Positions 41,667 to 50,655 of a stretch of DNA of 50,655 nt are shown here, one piece after another. The translations under genes and the position numbers were made by a program. Position 1 is the stretch's first letter. The number at the start of each line of letters is the position of its first letter. The notes under the pieces were generated by a model that was not told the origin of the DNA, made no database searches, and saw nothing but the letters and a program-made list of their open reading frames with translations. The stretch lies in the NCBI RefSeq assembly GCF_002926165.1, contig NZ_MAGP01000127.1, positions 1 to 50,655 of the forward strand. Direction: 5' to 3'. Origin of the DNA: Micromonospora chalcea (lineage in GTDB: Bacteria; Actinomycetota; Actinomycetes; Mycobacteriales; Micromonosporaceae).

Positions 41667-42155
41667 TCAGGCCGGCAGGACCTTCTCGATCGCCGCGCGC
41701 AGCTCGGGGTCCTCGGGGGTGACCTGCGGGCCGAACCGGGCGGCCACTGTCCCGTCCGGGGCGACGAGGAACTTCTCGAAGTTCCAGCGCACGTCGCCGG
41801 TGTGCCCCTCGGCGTCCGGCGTGGACACCAGTTCGGCGTAGAGCGGGTGCCGGTCCGGACCGTTGACGTCGACCTTCTCCGTCAGCGGGAACGTCACGCC
41901 GTAGTTGACCTGGCAGAACTCCTCGATCTCGGCGGCGCTGCCCGGCTCCTGGCCGGCGAACTGGTTGCACGGCACCCCGAGCACCGTGAGCCCGCGCCCG
42001 GCGTACGTGTCGGCGAGTTCCTGAAGGCCCGCGTACTGCGGGGTGAGGCCGCAGCGGGAGGCCACGTTGACCACGAGCAGGGCGCGGCCGCGGTAGCGGC
42101 CGAGGTCGGCCGGTCCGCCGGTGAGGGCGTCGATCTGGACGTCGAAAACGGTCAT
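41667..42155 (-). CDS. Glutathione peroxidase-family thiol peroxidase
   Basis: A 162-residue peroxidase reducing hydrogen and lipid peroxides. Family motifs are VNVASRCGLTPQY (catalytic Cys instead of selenocysteine), LGVPCNQFAGQEPG (the second Cys and the catalytic Gln) and DVRWNFEKFLV (catalytic Trp-Asn). Actinobacteria usually lack glutathione, so thioredoxin or mycothiol/mycoredoxin is the likely reductant. ATG at 42155. It is divergent from the chitinase, whose operator lies between them. Confidence 0.93.
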   Translation of the reverse strand: MTVFDVQIDALTGGPADLGRYRGRALLVVNVASRCGLTPQYAGLQELADTYAGRGLTVLGVPCNQFAGQEPGSAAEIEEFCQVNYGVTFPLTEKVDVNGPDRHPLYAELVSTPDAEGHTGDVRWNFEKFLVAPDGTVAARFGPQVTPEDPELRAAIEKVLPA

Positions 42156-42221
42156 GTGACGAGGCTACGGGCCGTCACGCGGACCGTCCCGCGCCACCCG
42201 TGAAATCGACGCATCTACATC

Positions 42222-42251
42222 TTGACGAAGTGGTGACGGCGTGAGTAGCGT
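42222..42251 (+). promoter_or_regulatory. Chitinase promoter
   Basis: TTGACG at 42222-42227 and TAGCGT at 42246-42251 with an 18-nt spacer; both are good matches to the housekeeping sigma consensus. Transcription would begin near 42258, at the edge of the palindrome. Confidence 0.6.
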
Positions 42252-42263
42252 CTCAGCAATCAA

Positions 42264-42280
42264 TTTGGAAACTTTCCTAA
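42264..42280 (+). promoter_or_regulatory. Palindromic operator of the chitinase gene
   Basis: TTTGGAAA-C-TTTCCTAA: 8-bp arms with one mismatch around a single base, located just downstream of the predicted start site and 6 nt before GGAGGG. The position implies repression by roadblock or occlusion. ROK-family sugar regulators bind similar GGAAA-n-TTTCC sites, to my recollection; the usual DasR site is not evident. Confidence 0.6.
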
Positions 42281-42298
42281 CTATTGGAGGGACGCCGT

Positions 42299-43933
<1,635 letters not shown>

Positions 43934-43959
43934 GCCGAGGGCCGACGCACCACCCACCC

Positions 43960-43992
43960 GGCGGGGAGGGGCCGTACCGGCCCCTCCCCGCC
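43960..43992 (+). terminator. Terminator hairpin after the chitinase gene
   Basis: Perfect 15-bp arms 43960-43974 (GGCGGGGAGGGGCCG) and 43978-43992 with a 3-nt loop, 26 nt past the stop. No T-run. Confidence 0.8.
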
Positions 43993-44106
43993 CGCGTGCC
44001 GTTCTGGCAGAGCGCGTCGATCCGGGTCAGGATGGGGAGTCACCCGGCCGCGCGGGCCGGGTGTGGCACACTCGCCGCTCGACGAGTCCACGCGACGGGA
44101 GGACCG

Positions 44107-44622
44107 ATGGATCGCAGCCACCGCGGCCGGTTCGCCGCGCTCGCCCTCTCCTTCGCGCTCACGCCGGCGCTGGCCGCCTGCGGCTCCGGCCCGGACGGCG
44201 CCGCCACCGCGCCCAGCGGCCGGGCGCCCGCCGAGGAGGCGGCGGCCAAGAGCCGGGAGCGCGTGCAGGCGTACCTCGACGCGCTCACCGCCCGCGACGC
44301 CGACGCCGGCCGCAGCCAGCTCTGCGCGCCCATGCACGCCGCCTTCGACGCCGCCGCCACCGGCCCGAACGGCGACTTCGCCGACCACTTCACGGTGCCC
44401 GACCCGACGATCACCGACGTCCGCTCCGGCCCGAACGGGCAGGAGGTCAGCGCCTCCGTCACGGTGGCCGCCGGATCTCGCAAGGCCACCCGGTCCCTGC
44501 TGTTCACGGTGACCCGTAACGGGGCGGACTGGTGCATCTCCGGCGAGGTTCCCGGCGACCGCACGGCCGACCCGTCCGAGCCGCCGCCGGCGGCGCGGCC
44601 CTCGCCGGTCTCCTCCCAGTGA
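44107..44622 (+). CDS. Putative lipoprotein
   Basis: A 171-residue exported protein. The ATG at 44107 gives a signal with a lipobox LAAC (cleavage before Cys about residue 24), a charged linker (GRAPAEEAAAKSRERV), and a cystatin- or SnoaL-like domain: VQAYLDALTARDADAGRSQL, VPDPTITDVRSGPNG, SASVTVAAGSRKATRSLLFT and GADWCISGEVPGD. Such domains bind ligands at the outer membrane face; the function here is unknown. GGGAGGA lies 5 nt upstream. An upstream in-frame ATG at 43996 overlaps the chitinase terminator and is rejected. Confidence 0.8.
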   Translation: MDRSHRGRFAALALSFALTPALAACGSGPDGAATAPSGRAPAEEAAAKSRERVQAYLDALTARDADAGRSQLCAPMHAAFDAAATGPNGDFADHFTVPDPTITDVRSGPNGQEVSASVTVAAGSRKATRSLLFTVTRNGADWCISGEVPGDRTADPSEPPPAARPSPVSSQ

Positions 44623-44666
44623 CCGGAACCATGCCCCTCGGCGACGAGTGATCGCGACGGTCGCCG

Positions 44667-44672
44667 TACGCT
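44667..44672 (+). promoter_or_regulatory. -10 box of a possibly leaderless promoter (aroG)
   Basis: TACGCT is followed after 7 nt by the ATG at 44680, with TTTCCTCC between and no ribosome-binding site, so transcription may start at the start codon. Confidence 0.4.
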
Positions 44673-44679
44673 TTCCTCC

Positions 44680-46086
44680 ATGCGCCATGAGTGGCATCAG
44701 CTGAGTCACCCCGCCGTGGGCAGCCCTGGCCTGCAGACCAGCCGCCCGACCGCCGACTCCGCCGAGGACGCGGCCCTCGGCCTCGACCGATGGCGGGAGC
44801 TGCCGCGCGCGCAGACCCCGCCGTGGGACGACCAGGCCCAGGTCGCCGAGGTCTGCCGGGTGCTGGACACGGTTCCCTCGGTGGTCGCGCCCTACGAGGT
44901 CGACCAGCTGCGGCAGCGGCTGGCCCTGGTCTGCGAGGGCAAGGCGTTCCTGCTCCAGGGCGGTGACTGCGCCGAGACGTTCGCCGACAACACCGAGAGC
45001 CACCTGCTCGCCAACGCCCGCACGCTGCTCCAGATGGCCATCGTGCTCACGTACGGCGCGTCGCTGCCGGTGGTCAAGGTGGCCCGGGTGGCCGGCCAGT
45101 ACACCAAGCCCCGGTCCCTGCCGACCGACGCCCGGGGGCTGCCCGCCTACCGCGGCGACATGATCAACTCGCTGGAGGCCACGCCGGAGGCGCGGGTCGC
45201 CGACCCGCAGCGCATGATCCGGGCGTACGCCAACTCGGCCGCCGCGATGAACATGCTCCGGGCGTACCTGGCCGGCGGCCTGGCCGATCTGCACGCCGTG
45301 CACGACTGGAACAAGGACTTCGTCCGGCAGTCCCCGGCCGGGGAGCGCTACGACGCGATCGCCCGCGAGATCGACCGGGCACTGGCCCTCATCCGGGCCT
45401 GCGGGATGACCGACGACGAGGCGCTGCGCACCGTCACGCTCTACTGCTCGCACGAGGCGCTGGCGCTGGAGTACGACCGGGCGCTGACCCGGATTTCCGA
45501 CCACAAGGCGTACGGCCTGTCCGGGCACTTCCTCTGGATCGGCGAGCGGACCCGGCAGATCGACGGCGCGCACATCGACTTCATCTCCCGCATCGCCAAC
45601 CCGATCGGCGTCAAGCTCGGCCCCACCACCACGCCGGACGAGGCGATCGAGCTCTGCGAGAAGCTCAACCCGGACAACATCCCCGGCCGGCTCACGCTGA
45701 TTAGCCGGATGGGCAACCACCGGGTACGCGACGCGCTGCCGCCGATCGTGGCGAAGGTCACCGCCGCCGGCGCGAAGGTCGTCTGGCAGTGCGACCCGAT
45801 GCACGGCAACACGCACGAGTCCTCGAACGGCTACAAGACCCGGCACTTCGACCGGATCGTGGACGAGGTGCTCGGCTACTTCGAGGTGCACCGCGGCCTC
45901 GACACCCACCCGGGCGGCCTGCACGTCGAGCTGACCGGCGAGGACGTCACCGAGTGCCTCGGCGGCGCCCAGGGCATCGAGGACCTCGACCTGCCCGACC
46001 GGTACGAGACCGCCTGCGACCCCCGGCTCAACACCCAGCAGTCGCTGGAGTTGGCGTTCCTGGTGGCGGAGATGCTCCGTGGGTGA
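44680..46086 (+). CDS. aroG: Class II 3-deoxy-7-phosphoheptulonate synthase
   Basis: A 468-residue enzyme joining phosphoenolpyruvate and erythrose 4-phosphate, the first step of the shikimate pathway. It has the class II signatures LLQGGDCAETFADNTESH (metal-binding Cys), VKVARVAGQYTKPRS, YRGDMINSLE, GERTRQIDGAHI, GVKLGPTTTPDEA, SRMGNHRVRDALPP, WQCDPMHGNTHESSNGYKTR and TGEDVTECLGGAQ, which match Rv2178c. The N-terminal extension (about 50 residues) is where AroG of M. tuberculosis makes regulatory contacts. The start seems leaderless. The threonine aldolase starts 8 nt inside its 3' end. Confidence 0.96.
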   Translation: MRHEWHQLSHPAVGSPGLQTSRPTADSAEDAALGLDRWRELPRAQTPPWDDQAQVAEVCRVLDTVPSVVAPYEVDQLRQRLALVCEGKAFLLQGGDCAETFADNTESHLLANARTLLQMAIVLTYGASLPVVKVARVAGQYTKPRSLPTDARGLPAYRGDMINSLEATPEARVADPQRMIRAYANSAAAMNMLRAYLAGGLADLHAVHDWNKDFVRQSPAGERYDAIAREIDRALALIRACGMTDDEALRTVTLYCSHEALALEYDRALTRISDHKAYGLSGHFLWIGERTRQIDGAHIDFISRIANPIGVKLGPTTTPDEAIELCEKLNPDNIPGRLTLISRMGNHRVRDALPPIVAKVTAAGAKVVWQCDPMHGNTHESSNGYKTRHFDRIVDEVLGYFEVHRGLDTHPGGLHVELTGEDVTECLGGAQGIEDLDLPDRYETACDPRLNTQQSLELAFLVAEMLRG

Positions 46087-47107
46087 ACTGATCGATCTGC
46101 GGACGGACACCGTGACCCGGCCGACGCCGGGGATGCGGGAGGCGATGGCCGCCGCCGAGGTGGGCGACGACGTCTACGGCGAGGACCCGACAGTCGCCGC
46201 CCTGGAGGCGGAGGTGGCCGCGCTGTTCGGCCACGAGGCGGCGCTGTTCGCCCCGAGCGGATCGATGGCCAACCAGATCGCGCTCCAGTTGCACGTGCCG
46301 CCCGGCGACGAGTTGCTCTGCGACGCCGACGCGCACGTGGTCACGTACGAGGTGGGGGCCGCCGCCGCGTACGGTGGGATCTCCTCGCGGACGTGGCCGG
46401 CGGTGGGCGCGGACCTGGACCCCGACGTGGTCGCCGGGATGATCCGGCCGGACGGCTACTTCGCGGTGCCGACCCGCGCGATCGCGGTGGAGCAGACCCA
46501 CAACCGGGGCGGCGGCGGGGTGATCCCGCTGCCGACGCTGCGCCGCATGCGCGAGGTCGCCGACGAGCACGGGGTGGCGCTGCACTGCGACGGCGCCCGG
46601 ATCTGGCACGCGCACGTCGCGGACAGGGTGCCGCTGGCCGGGTACGGCGAGCTGTTCGACACGCTCTCGGTGTGCCTCTCCAAGGGCCTCGGCGCGCCGG
46701 TCGGCTCGCTGGTGGTGGGCAGCGCGGAGAAGATCGCCCGCGCGCGGGTCCTGCGCAAGCGGATGGGCGGTGGCATGCGGCAGGTCGGCATTCTTGCCGC
46801 CGCCGGCCGGTACGCGCTGGCGCACCACGTCGAGCGGCTCGCCGAGGACCACGCGAAGGCGGCCCGGCTGGCCGAGGCGGTCGCCCCGCACGGGGTGCTC
46901 GCGTCGGTGGTGCGCACGAACATCGTGCCGCTGGACCTGACCAAGCACCCTCTCGACGCGCACGCGCTGGCGGCGGCCGCGCGGGAAGCCGGTCTGCTGA
47001 TCTCGGTGCTCGGCCCGCGTACCGCCCGGTTGGTGACCCACCTGGACGTCACCGACGAGCAGATCGACAGCGCCGCCACCATCCTCGACACCGCCCTGCG
47101 CGCCTGA
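46079..47107 (+). CDS. ltaE: Low-specificity L-threonine aldolase
   Basis: A 342-residue PLP enzyme cleaving threonine/allo-threonine to glycine and acetaldehyde. Family blocks are IDLRTDTVTRPTPGMREAM, GEDPTVAALEAEVAALFGHE, LFAPSGSMANQIAL, EQTHNRGGGGVIPL, HCDGARIWHAHV (Asp-binding N1 of PLP) and the Schiff-base Lys in LSKGLGAPVGSLVVG. GTG at 46079 overlaps the DAHP synthase gene by 8 nt, so it is translated by coupling. A long hairpin lies 20 nt after the stop. Confidence 0.93.
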   Translation: MGELIDLRTDTVTRPTPGMREAMAAAEVGDDVYGEDPTVAALEAEVAALFGHEAALFAPSGSMANQIALQLHVPPGDELLCDADAHVVTYEVGAAAAYGGISSRTWPAVGADLDPDVVAGMIRPDGYFAVPTRAIAVEQTHNRGGGGVIPLPTLRRMREVADEHGVALHCDGARIWHAHVADRVPLAGYGELFDTLSVCLSKGLGAPVGSLVVGSAEKIARARVLRKRMGGGMRQVGILAAAGRYALAHHVERLAEDHAKAARLAEAVAPHGVLASVVRTNIVPLDLTKHPLDAHALAAAAREAGLLISVLGPRTARLVTHLDVTDEQIDSAATILDTALRA

Positions 47108-47127
47108 CCGCCCTGCCCATCTCGCCT

Positions 47128-47190
47128 CGTTGATCAAGGAGTTTGTGTCCGATCCTGCGCCGGATCCGGACACAAACTCCTTGATCAACG
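47128..47190. repeat. REP-like hairpin element
   Basis: The 24-bp arms 47128-47151 (CGTTGATCAAGGAGTTTGTG and TCCG) and 47167-47190 are perfect reverse complements; GATCC/GGATC in between can extend the stem with a one-base shift. It lies between convergent stops at 47107 and 47228, so it can end both transcripts. The core with TTGATCAA and TTTGTGTC resembles short repeats dispersed in Micromonospora intergenic DNA, as I recall. Confidence 0.75.
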
Positions 47191-47227
47191 CTGTGGCGAG
47201 GGCCGAGGGCGGGGAAGCGGGGGGGCG

Positions 47228-48097
47228 TCAGGGGCGCAGGCGTTTGAGGGTGGCGATGTCGGCGGCGTGGCCGACGTGCTTCTCCGTGGGGGTCTCCACC
47301 AGCACCGGTACGCCGGCGGTCGCCGGATGGCGCATCAGCTCGGCGAACGCCGGTTCGCCGATGGTGCCCTTGCCGATGTTCTCGTGCCGGTCCCGGGTGG
47401 AGCCGCACAGGTCCTTCGAGTCGTTCGCGTGCACCAGCCGCAGCCGGTCGGCGCCCGCCTTGGCGACCAGCGTGTCGAGCGTGGCGGTCATGCCGCCCTC
47501 GGCGGCCAGGTCGTGCCCGGCCGCCCAGGCGTGACAGGTGTCGAAGCAGACGCCCAGCATCGGGTGCCGGTCGACCGCGTCGAGGTAGGGGCCGAGGTGC
47601 TCGACCCGGGACGCCAGTGACCGGCCGCCCCCGGCGCTCGGCTCGACCAGCAGCATCGGCCCGCCGGTGGCCGCGGTCTCGTCGAGCAGCGGGAGCAGCG
47701 ACTCCCGGACCTGCCGCAGGGCCGCCTCGGCGTGCCCGGCGTCCACCGAGCTGCCGGCGTGGAACACCACGCCCTCGGCGCCGATCGCCCGGCCCCGCCG
47801 CAGCGCGTGGGCGAGCGTCTCCGCCGACCTGGTGACCGTCGCGGGGGTGGGGGAGCCGAGGTTGACCAGCAGCGACGCGTGGATGAACACGGGCAGGCCA
47901 CGCTCGGCGCAGCCGTCGCGGAACAGCGCGTCCTGCGCCGGGTCACCGGCCGGCAGCGCCCAGCCACGCGAGTTCGAGACGTAGACCTGCACCACCTCGG
48001 ACTCGGCCGCATCCGCGTACGGCAGGGCCGCCCGCGCCAGGCCACCGGAGGTGGGGGTGTGCGACCCCACCGGCCGGCACCCGTTCGCCGCGCTCAC
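47228..48097 (-). CDS. nfo: Endonuclease IV (AP endonuclease)
   Basis: A 289-residue TIM-barrel DNA-repair nuclease that nicks abasic sites. Zinc-ligand segments are visible: PVFIHASLLVNLGSP, VVFHAGSSVDAGH, LLVEPSAGGGRSL, CFDTCHAWAAGHDL, LVHANDSKDLCGS, RHENIGKGTIG and VETPTEKHVGH. The GTG at 48097 overlaps the pknL stop (GTGA); a GTG at 48103 two codons earlier is equally in frame. Coupling of a repair enzyme to a Ser/Thr kinase gene is uncommon but consistent with adjacent backbone genes. Confidence 0.9.
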   Translation of the reverse strand: MSAANGCRPVGSHTPTSGGLARAALPYADAAESEVVQVYVSNSRGWALPAGDPAQDALFRDGCAERGLPVFIHASLLVNLGSPTPATVTRSAETLAHALRRGRAIGAEGVVFHAGSSVDAGHAEAALRQVRESLLPLLDETAATGGPMLLVEPSAGGGRSLASRVEHLGPYLDAVDRHPMLGVCFDTCHAWAAGHDLAAEGGMTATLDTLVAKAGADRLRLVHANDSKDLCGSTRDRHENIGKGTIGEPAFAELMRHPATAGVPVLVETPTEKHVGHAADIATLKRLRP

Positions 48098-50079
48098 AGG
48101 CACGTCACAGTGATCGTGGTGCCCGGCGGCACCGGCGTGTTCTCGGCCGGGTTCTGGATCCGGACGATGCCGTTCGGGTTGAGCTGGATGTTGACCGGGA
48201 AGCCCTGGCTCTCCAGCGTCTGCTTGGCCTGCTGGCAGGGCATGTCGACCACCCGGGGCACGGCCACCTGCGGCGGGCCCTTGCTGATCTCCAGCTTGAC
48301 CTGGGCGCCCTTTTCCACACCGGTGCCGTCGGCCGGGCTCTGGCCGAGGATCTCGTCCTTCGGCTTGTCGGACTCCTTGACGTTCTCCACCGGCTTGAGC
48401 CCGAGCCGCGCGAGGATGGCGCGCGCCTCGGTGAGGCTCTTGCCGACCAGGTCGGGCACGCTCACCGGGGCGCGGCCCTTGCTGAGGATCAGCGTCACCT
48501 TGGCCCCGGGCTTGACCTCAGTGCCCACCTTCGGGTCGGTGGCCAGCACGACACCCGCCGGCAGCGCGTCGTCGTAGCGGGAGCTGCCCTTGGCCGCGAC
48601 CAGGTTGAGACCCTCCAGCTCCACCTGGGCGAGCGCGAAGTCCTTGCCCACCACGTCCGGCACCGGCAGGCGCTCCGGACCGAGCGACAGGGTCAGCGTG
48701 ATCGTGCCGCCCTTGACGATCCGGGCGGCCGAGCCCGGCGCCTGCCCGAGCACGGTGTCCTTCGGGACGTTCTCGTCGTACCGGGGGTCGGCGTAGCGCA
48801 GCGTGAAACCACCGCGCTGGGCCTGCGCCTCCGCCTCGGCCTTGGTGAGGCTCACCATCTGCGGCGCGACCGTGTAGCGGCCCACGCCGAACCACCAGCC
48901 GCCGACGGCGGCGACCAGGCCGAGCACCACGACCGCCGCGGCGACGGCCAGCCGGCCGCGCGGCGAACCCATGATCCGGGTACGCAGGGCGGCGAACCGG
49001 GCGCCCACCCCCTCCGGTTCGGCGGCGCGTCGGCGGTGCGGGCGCTGCGTGGCGGCGCCCTCGGGCAGCCGGGCCCACGACGGGCGCTCGATCGGCTGCA
49101 GCGCGGCCACCACCTGCGTCGGCTGGCTCAGCACCGCCGTGTCGTCGCTGAGCTGACGCAGGACAGTGGTGTGCGTGTGCGGGTTGCCCAGTTCCTCGCG
49201 GGCCGCCTGCACCTCGGTCAGCAGCGCCGCGGCGTCGGCCGGACGGGCGGCCGGGTCGCGCCGGGTGGCCCGGGCGACGAGCGCGTCGACAGCCGGCGGC
49301 AGCGCCGGAACCAGCGTGGACGGGGCCGGCACGTCCCGGTCGACGTGCTGCCAGGCGACCTCCACCGGGCGGTCGCCGTCGTAGGGCACCCGGCCGGTGA
49401 GCATCTCGAACAGCACGATGCCGGCCGAGTAGACGTCGGTGCGCGGGTCGGCGTGGCCCTGGGTGACCAGCTCCGGCGCCACGTACGCCACCGTCGCCAT
49501 GAGCTGGTTGCCGTTCTCGTCCTCCGCGCTCGCCTCGACGGCCCGGGCCAGCCCGAAGTCGGCCACCTTGACCACGCTGTCGACCAGGTCGCGGCTGCCG
49601 CCGGCGGGCACCTCGGCGACCAGGACGTTCTCCGGCTTGACGTCGCGGTGCACCAGGCCGGCCCGGTGCGCGGCGGCGAGCGCGGCGAGCACCTGCTCGG
49701 TGATCGCGAGCGCCTCGTCCGGGTTCAGCCGGCGGCGCTCGGCGAGCACGTCACGCAGCGTGCGGCCGCGCACGTACTCCATCACCAGGTACGGCAGGCC
49801 GGCGTGGATGCCCTGGTCGTAGACCGCCACCACGTTCGGGTGGGTGAGCCGGGCGATCGTCTTCGCCTCGTCGGTGAACCGCTCGACGAACCCGGCCATC
49901 CGGGCCCGGGCCTGCGGCGCCTGGGTCGGGTGAATGATCTTGACCGCCACGGTGCGCTCCAGGCGCTCGTCGGTGGCGGTGTACACGGTCGCCATGCCGC
50001 CACGGGCGACGCGACCGCGAATGCGGTAGCGCCCCTCGATCAGCGAGCCCAGCAACGTGTCGGCGACCTGTGTGTCCAT
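48094..50079 (-). CDS. pknL: PASTA-domain Ser/Thr protein kinase PknL
   Basis: A 661-residue membrane kinase. The kinase domain (about 17-285) has the glycine loop RVARGGMATVY, Lys-47 in VAVKII, the catalytic loop LVHRDVKPENVL and the DFG motif in VADFGLARA. A juxtamembrane region follows, then one transmembrane helix (about 375-398) and four PASTA repeats (QMVSLTKAEAEAQAQ, PVPDVVGKDFALAQ, SVPDLVGKSLTEAR, PRVVDMPCQQAK) outside the membrane, which probably sense peptidoglycan fragments. M. tuberculosis PknL lacks PASTA repeats, while corynebacterial PknL has them. Position beside the Rv2175c-like gene (a known PknL substrate) supports the assignment. Confidence 0.94.
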   Translation of the reverse strand: MDTQVADTLLGSLIEGRYRIRGRVARGGMATVYTATDERLERTVAVKIIHPTQAPQARARMAGFVERFTDEAKTIARLTHPNVVAVYDQGIHAGLPYLVMEYVRGRTLRDVLAERRRLNPDEALAITEQVLAALAAAHRAGLVHRDVKPENVLVAEVPAGGSRDLVDSVVKVADFGLARAVEASAEDENGNQLMATVAYVAPELVTQGHADPRTDVYSAGIVLFEMLTGRVPYDGDRPVEVAWQHVDRDVPAPSTLVPALPPAVDALVARATRRDPAARPADAAALLTEVQAAREELGNPHTHTTVLRQLSDDTAVLSQPTQVVAALQPIERPSWARLPEGAATQRPHRRRAAEPEGVGARFAALRTRIMGSPRGRLAVAAAVVVLGLVAAVGGWWFGVGRYTVAPQMVSLTKAEAEAQAQRGGFTLRYADPRYDENVPKDTVLGQAPGSAARIVKGGTITLTLSLGPERLPVPDVVGKDFALAQVELEGLNLVAAKGSSRYDDALPAGVVLATDPKVGTEVKPGAKVTLILSKGRAPVSVPDLVGKSLTEARAILARLGLKPVENVKESDKPKDEILGQSPADGTGVEKGAQVKLEISKGPPQVAVPRVVDMPCQQAKQTLESQGFPVNIQLNPNGIVRIQNPAENTPVPPGTTITVTCL

Positions 50080-50221
50080 CGGCAGGCAGTCTATGTGTCG
50101 GAAGGGTGAACGTAGAACAGGATGCTACCGCCGGGTTGGGACACCGGTGGCCCGGCGCGCTCCGGCGCAGGTCGGGGGGTGCCGTGCACCGGATCCGGCG
50201 GGCACGTGGCAGGGTGGTCGG

Positions 50222-50602
50222 GTGACCGATTCCGTACCCGCCGAGACCGGCGCCGACCTGGCCGGACCGGCCGACCCGGCCGGCTGGCTGACGCTGCCCG
50301 ACGTGGCCGAGCGCCTGGACCTGTCGATCAGCAAGGTGCACCAGATGATCCGCGACCGCGAGCTGCTCGCGGTGCGCCGCGACGGCGTCCGCCGCGTCCC
50401 GGCCGACCTGGTGGCCAACCGCACCGTGCTCAAGCACCTGCCCGGCGTGCTCAACCTGCTCGCCGACGCCGGGTACGACGACGAGGAGGCGCTGCGCTGG
50501 CTCTACCGGGAGGACCCGTCGCTTCCCGGCACCCCCGCAGTGGCCCTCGGCGGCGACCTGGCCCGCGAGGTCAAACGCCGAGCCCAGGCCGTGGCCTTCT
50601 AA
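50222..50602 (+). CDS. Rv2175c-like DNA-binding protein (PknL substrate)
   Basis: A 126-residue protein with an HTH (WLTLPDVAERLDLSISKVHQ) and a C-terminal segment (LPGVLNLLADAGYDDEEALR, then RWLYREDPSLPG) and the REVKRRAQAVAF end, matching Rv2175c, which mycobacterial work describes as a PknL substrate with DNA-binding activity. The N-terminal acidic tail (TDSVPAETGADLAG) contains Ser/Thr that could be phosphorylated. GTG at 50222 has no good ribosome site, so the transcript may be leaderless. It is divergent from pknL across 142 bp. Confidence 0.9.
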   Translation: MTDSVPAETGADLAGPADPAGWLTLPDVAERLDLSISKVHQMIRDRELLAVRRDGVRRVPADLVANRTVLKHLPGVLNLLADAGYDDEEALRWLYREDPSLPGTPAVALGGDLAREVKRRAQAVAF

Positions 50603-50655
50603 CCCACCCCCCCCCTCCCTCCTCTACTCACCCCCCACCCTACCCGACCGAGGCT

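Noticed and set aside
47130..47240. Short matching peptides readable on both strands of the palindrome
   Set aside because: They are a consequence of the inverted repeat, not coding sequence.

Overview
The window is high-GC actinobacterial DNA: GTG starts are common, many genes are coupled through ATGA/GTGA overlaps, and several -10 boxes sit directly before start codons. Gene content fits Micromonosporaceae (Micromonospora or a close relative), judged from remembered family resemblance because no search could be run. A backbone is recognisable: pimB, fadD15-type acyl-CoA ligase, an SRPBCC protein like Rv2185c, a PlsC-type acyltransferase like Rv2182c, a DEDDh exoribonuclease like Rv2179c, class II DAHP synthase like Rv2178c, pknL and an Rv2175c-like DNA-binding protein occur in the order of the Mycobacterium tuberculosis Rv2188c-Rv2175c region, with large lineage-specific inserts between them.

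Layout. 0-5 kb: M48 membrane protease coupled to PimB mannosyltransferase, then a leftward GGDEF-EAL protein and a DUF574 methyltransferase. 5-9.5 kb: leftward fadD, sensor kinase and LuxR regulator. 9.6-12.5 kb: SRPBCC protein, CxxC protein, ROK glucokinase, EEP-fold hydrolase. 12.5-18.4 kb: an intergenic region with an 18-bp inverted repeat, a flavin monooxygenase coupled to an alpha/beta-hydrolase that has lost its catalytic serine, otsA, a membrane protein and the acyltransferase. 18.4-27.1 kb: a large cyclase/ATPase/TPR regulator, a small Thr-rich protein, a Crp/Fnr regulator, the exoribonuclease, a PPOX protein, phosphofructokinase with pyrophosphate-type residues, proC and a DUF1275 protein.

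27.4-35.7 kb is a urea-nitrogen unit: ureABC, ureE, ureF, ureG, ureD, a UT-family urea channel and an ammonium transporter carrying a C-terminal PII-like domain. 35.7-37.7 kb is a lower-GC island on the minus strand: XRE/DUF5919 regulator, inositol-monophosphatase-like protein and the remnant of a 5-formyl-THF cyclo-ligase-like gene. 37.9-40.3 kb holds the most interesting object: five genes joined by stop/start overlaps, encoding an 84-aa protein, a truncated-haemoglobin-like protein with Trp at the proximal-His position, a flavohaemoglobin-like globin-reductase with Cys at that position, a DivIVA-like protein and a DUF2203 protein. I infer an uncharacterised redox or sensing module built from non-canonical globins.

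40.3-44.6 kb: broken GNAT gene, secreted SGNH esterase, glutathione peroxidase, a CBM2-GH18 chitinase with a clear palindromic operator, and a lipoprotein. 44.7-50.6 kb returns to the backbone: DAHP synthase coupled to threonine aldolase, a REP-like hairpin, endonuclease IV coupled to the PASTA kinase PknL, and the Rv2175c-like protein. I saw no rRNA, tRNA, CRISPR array, insertion sequence or prophage.
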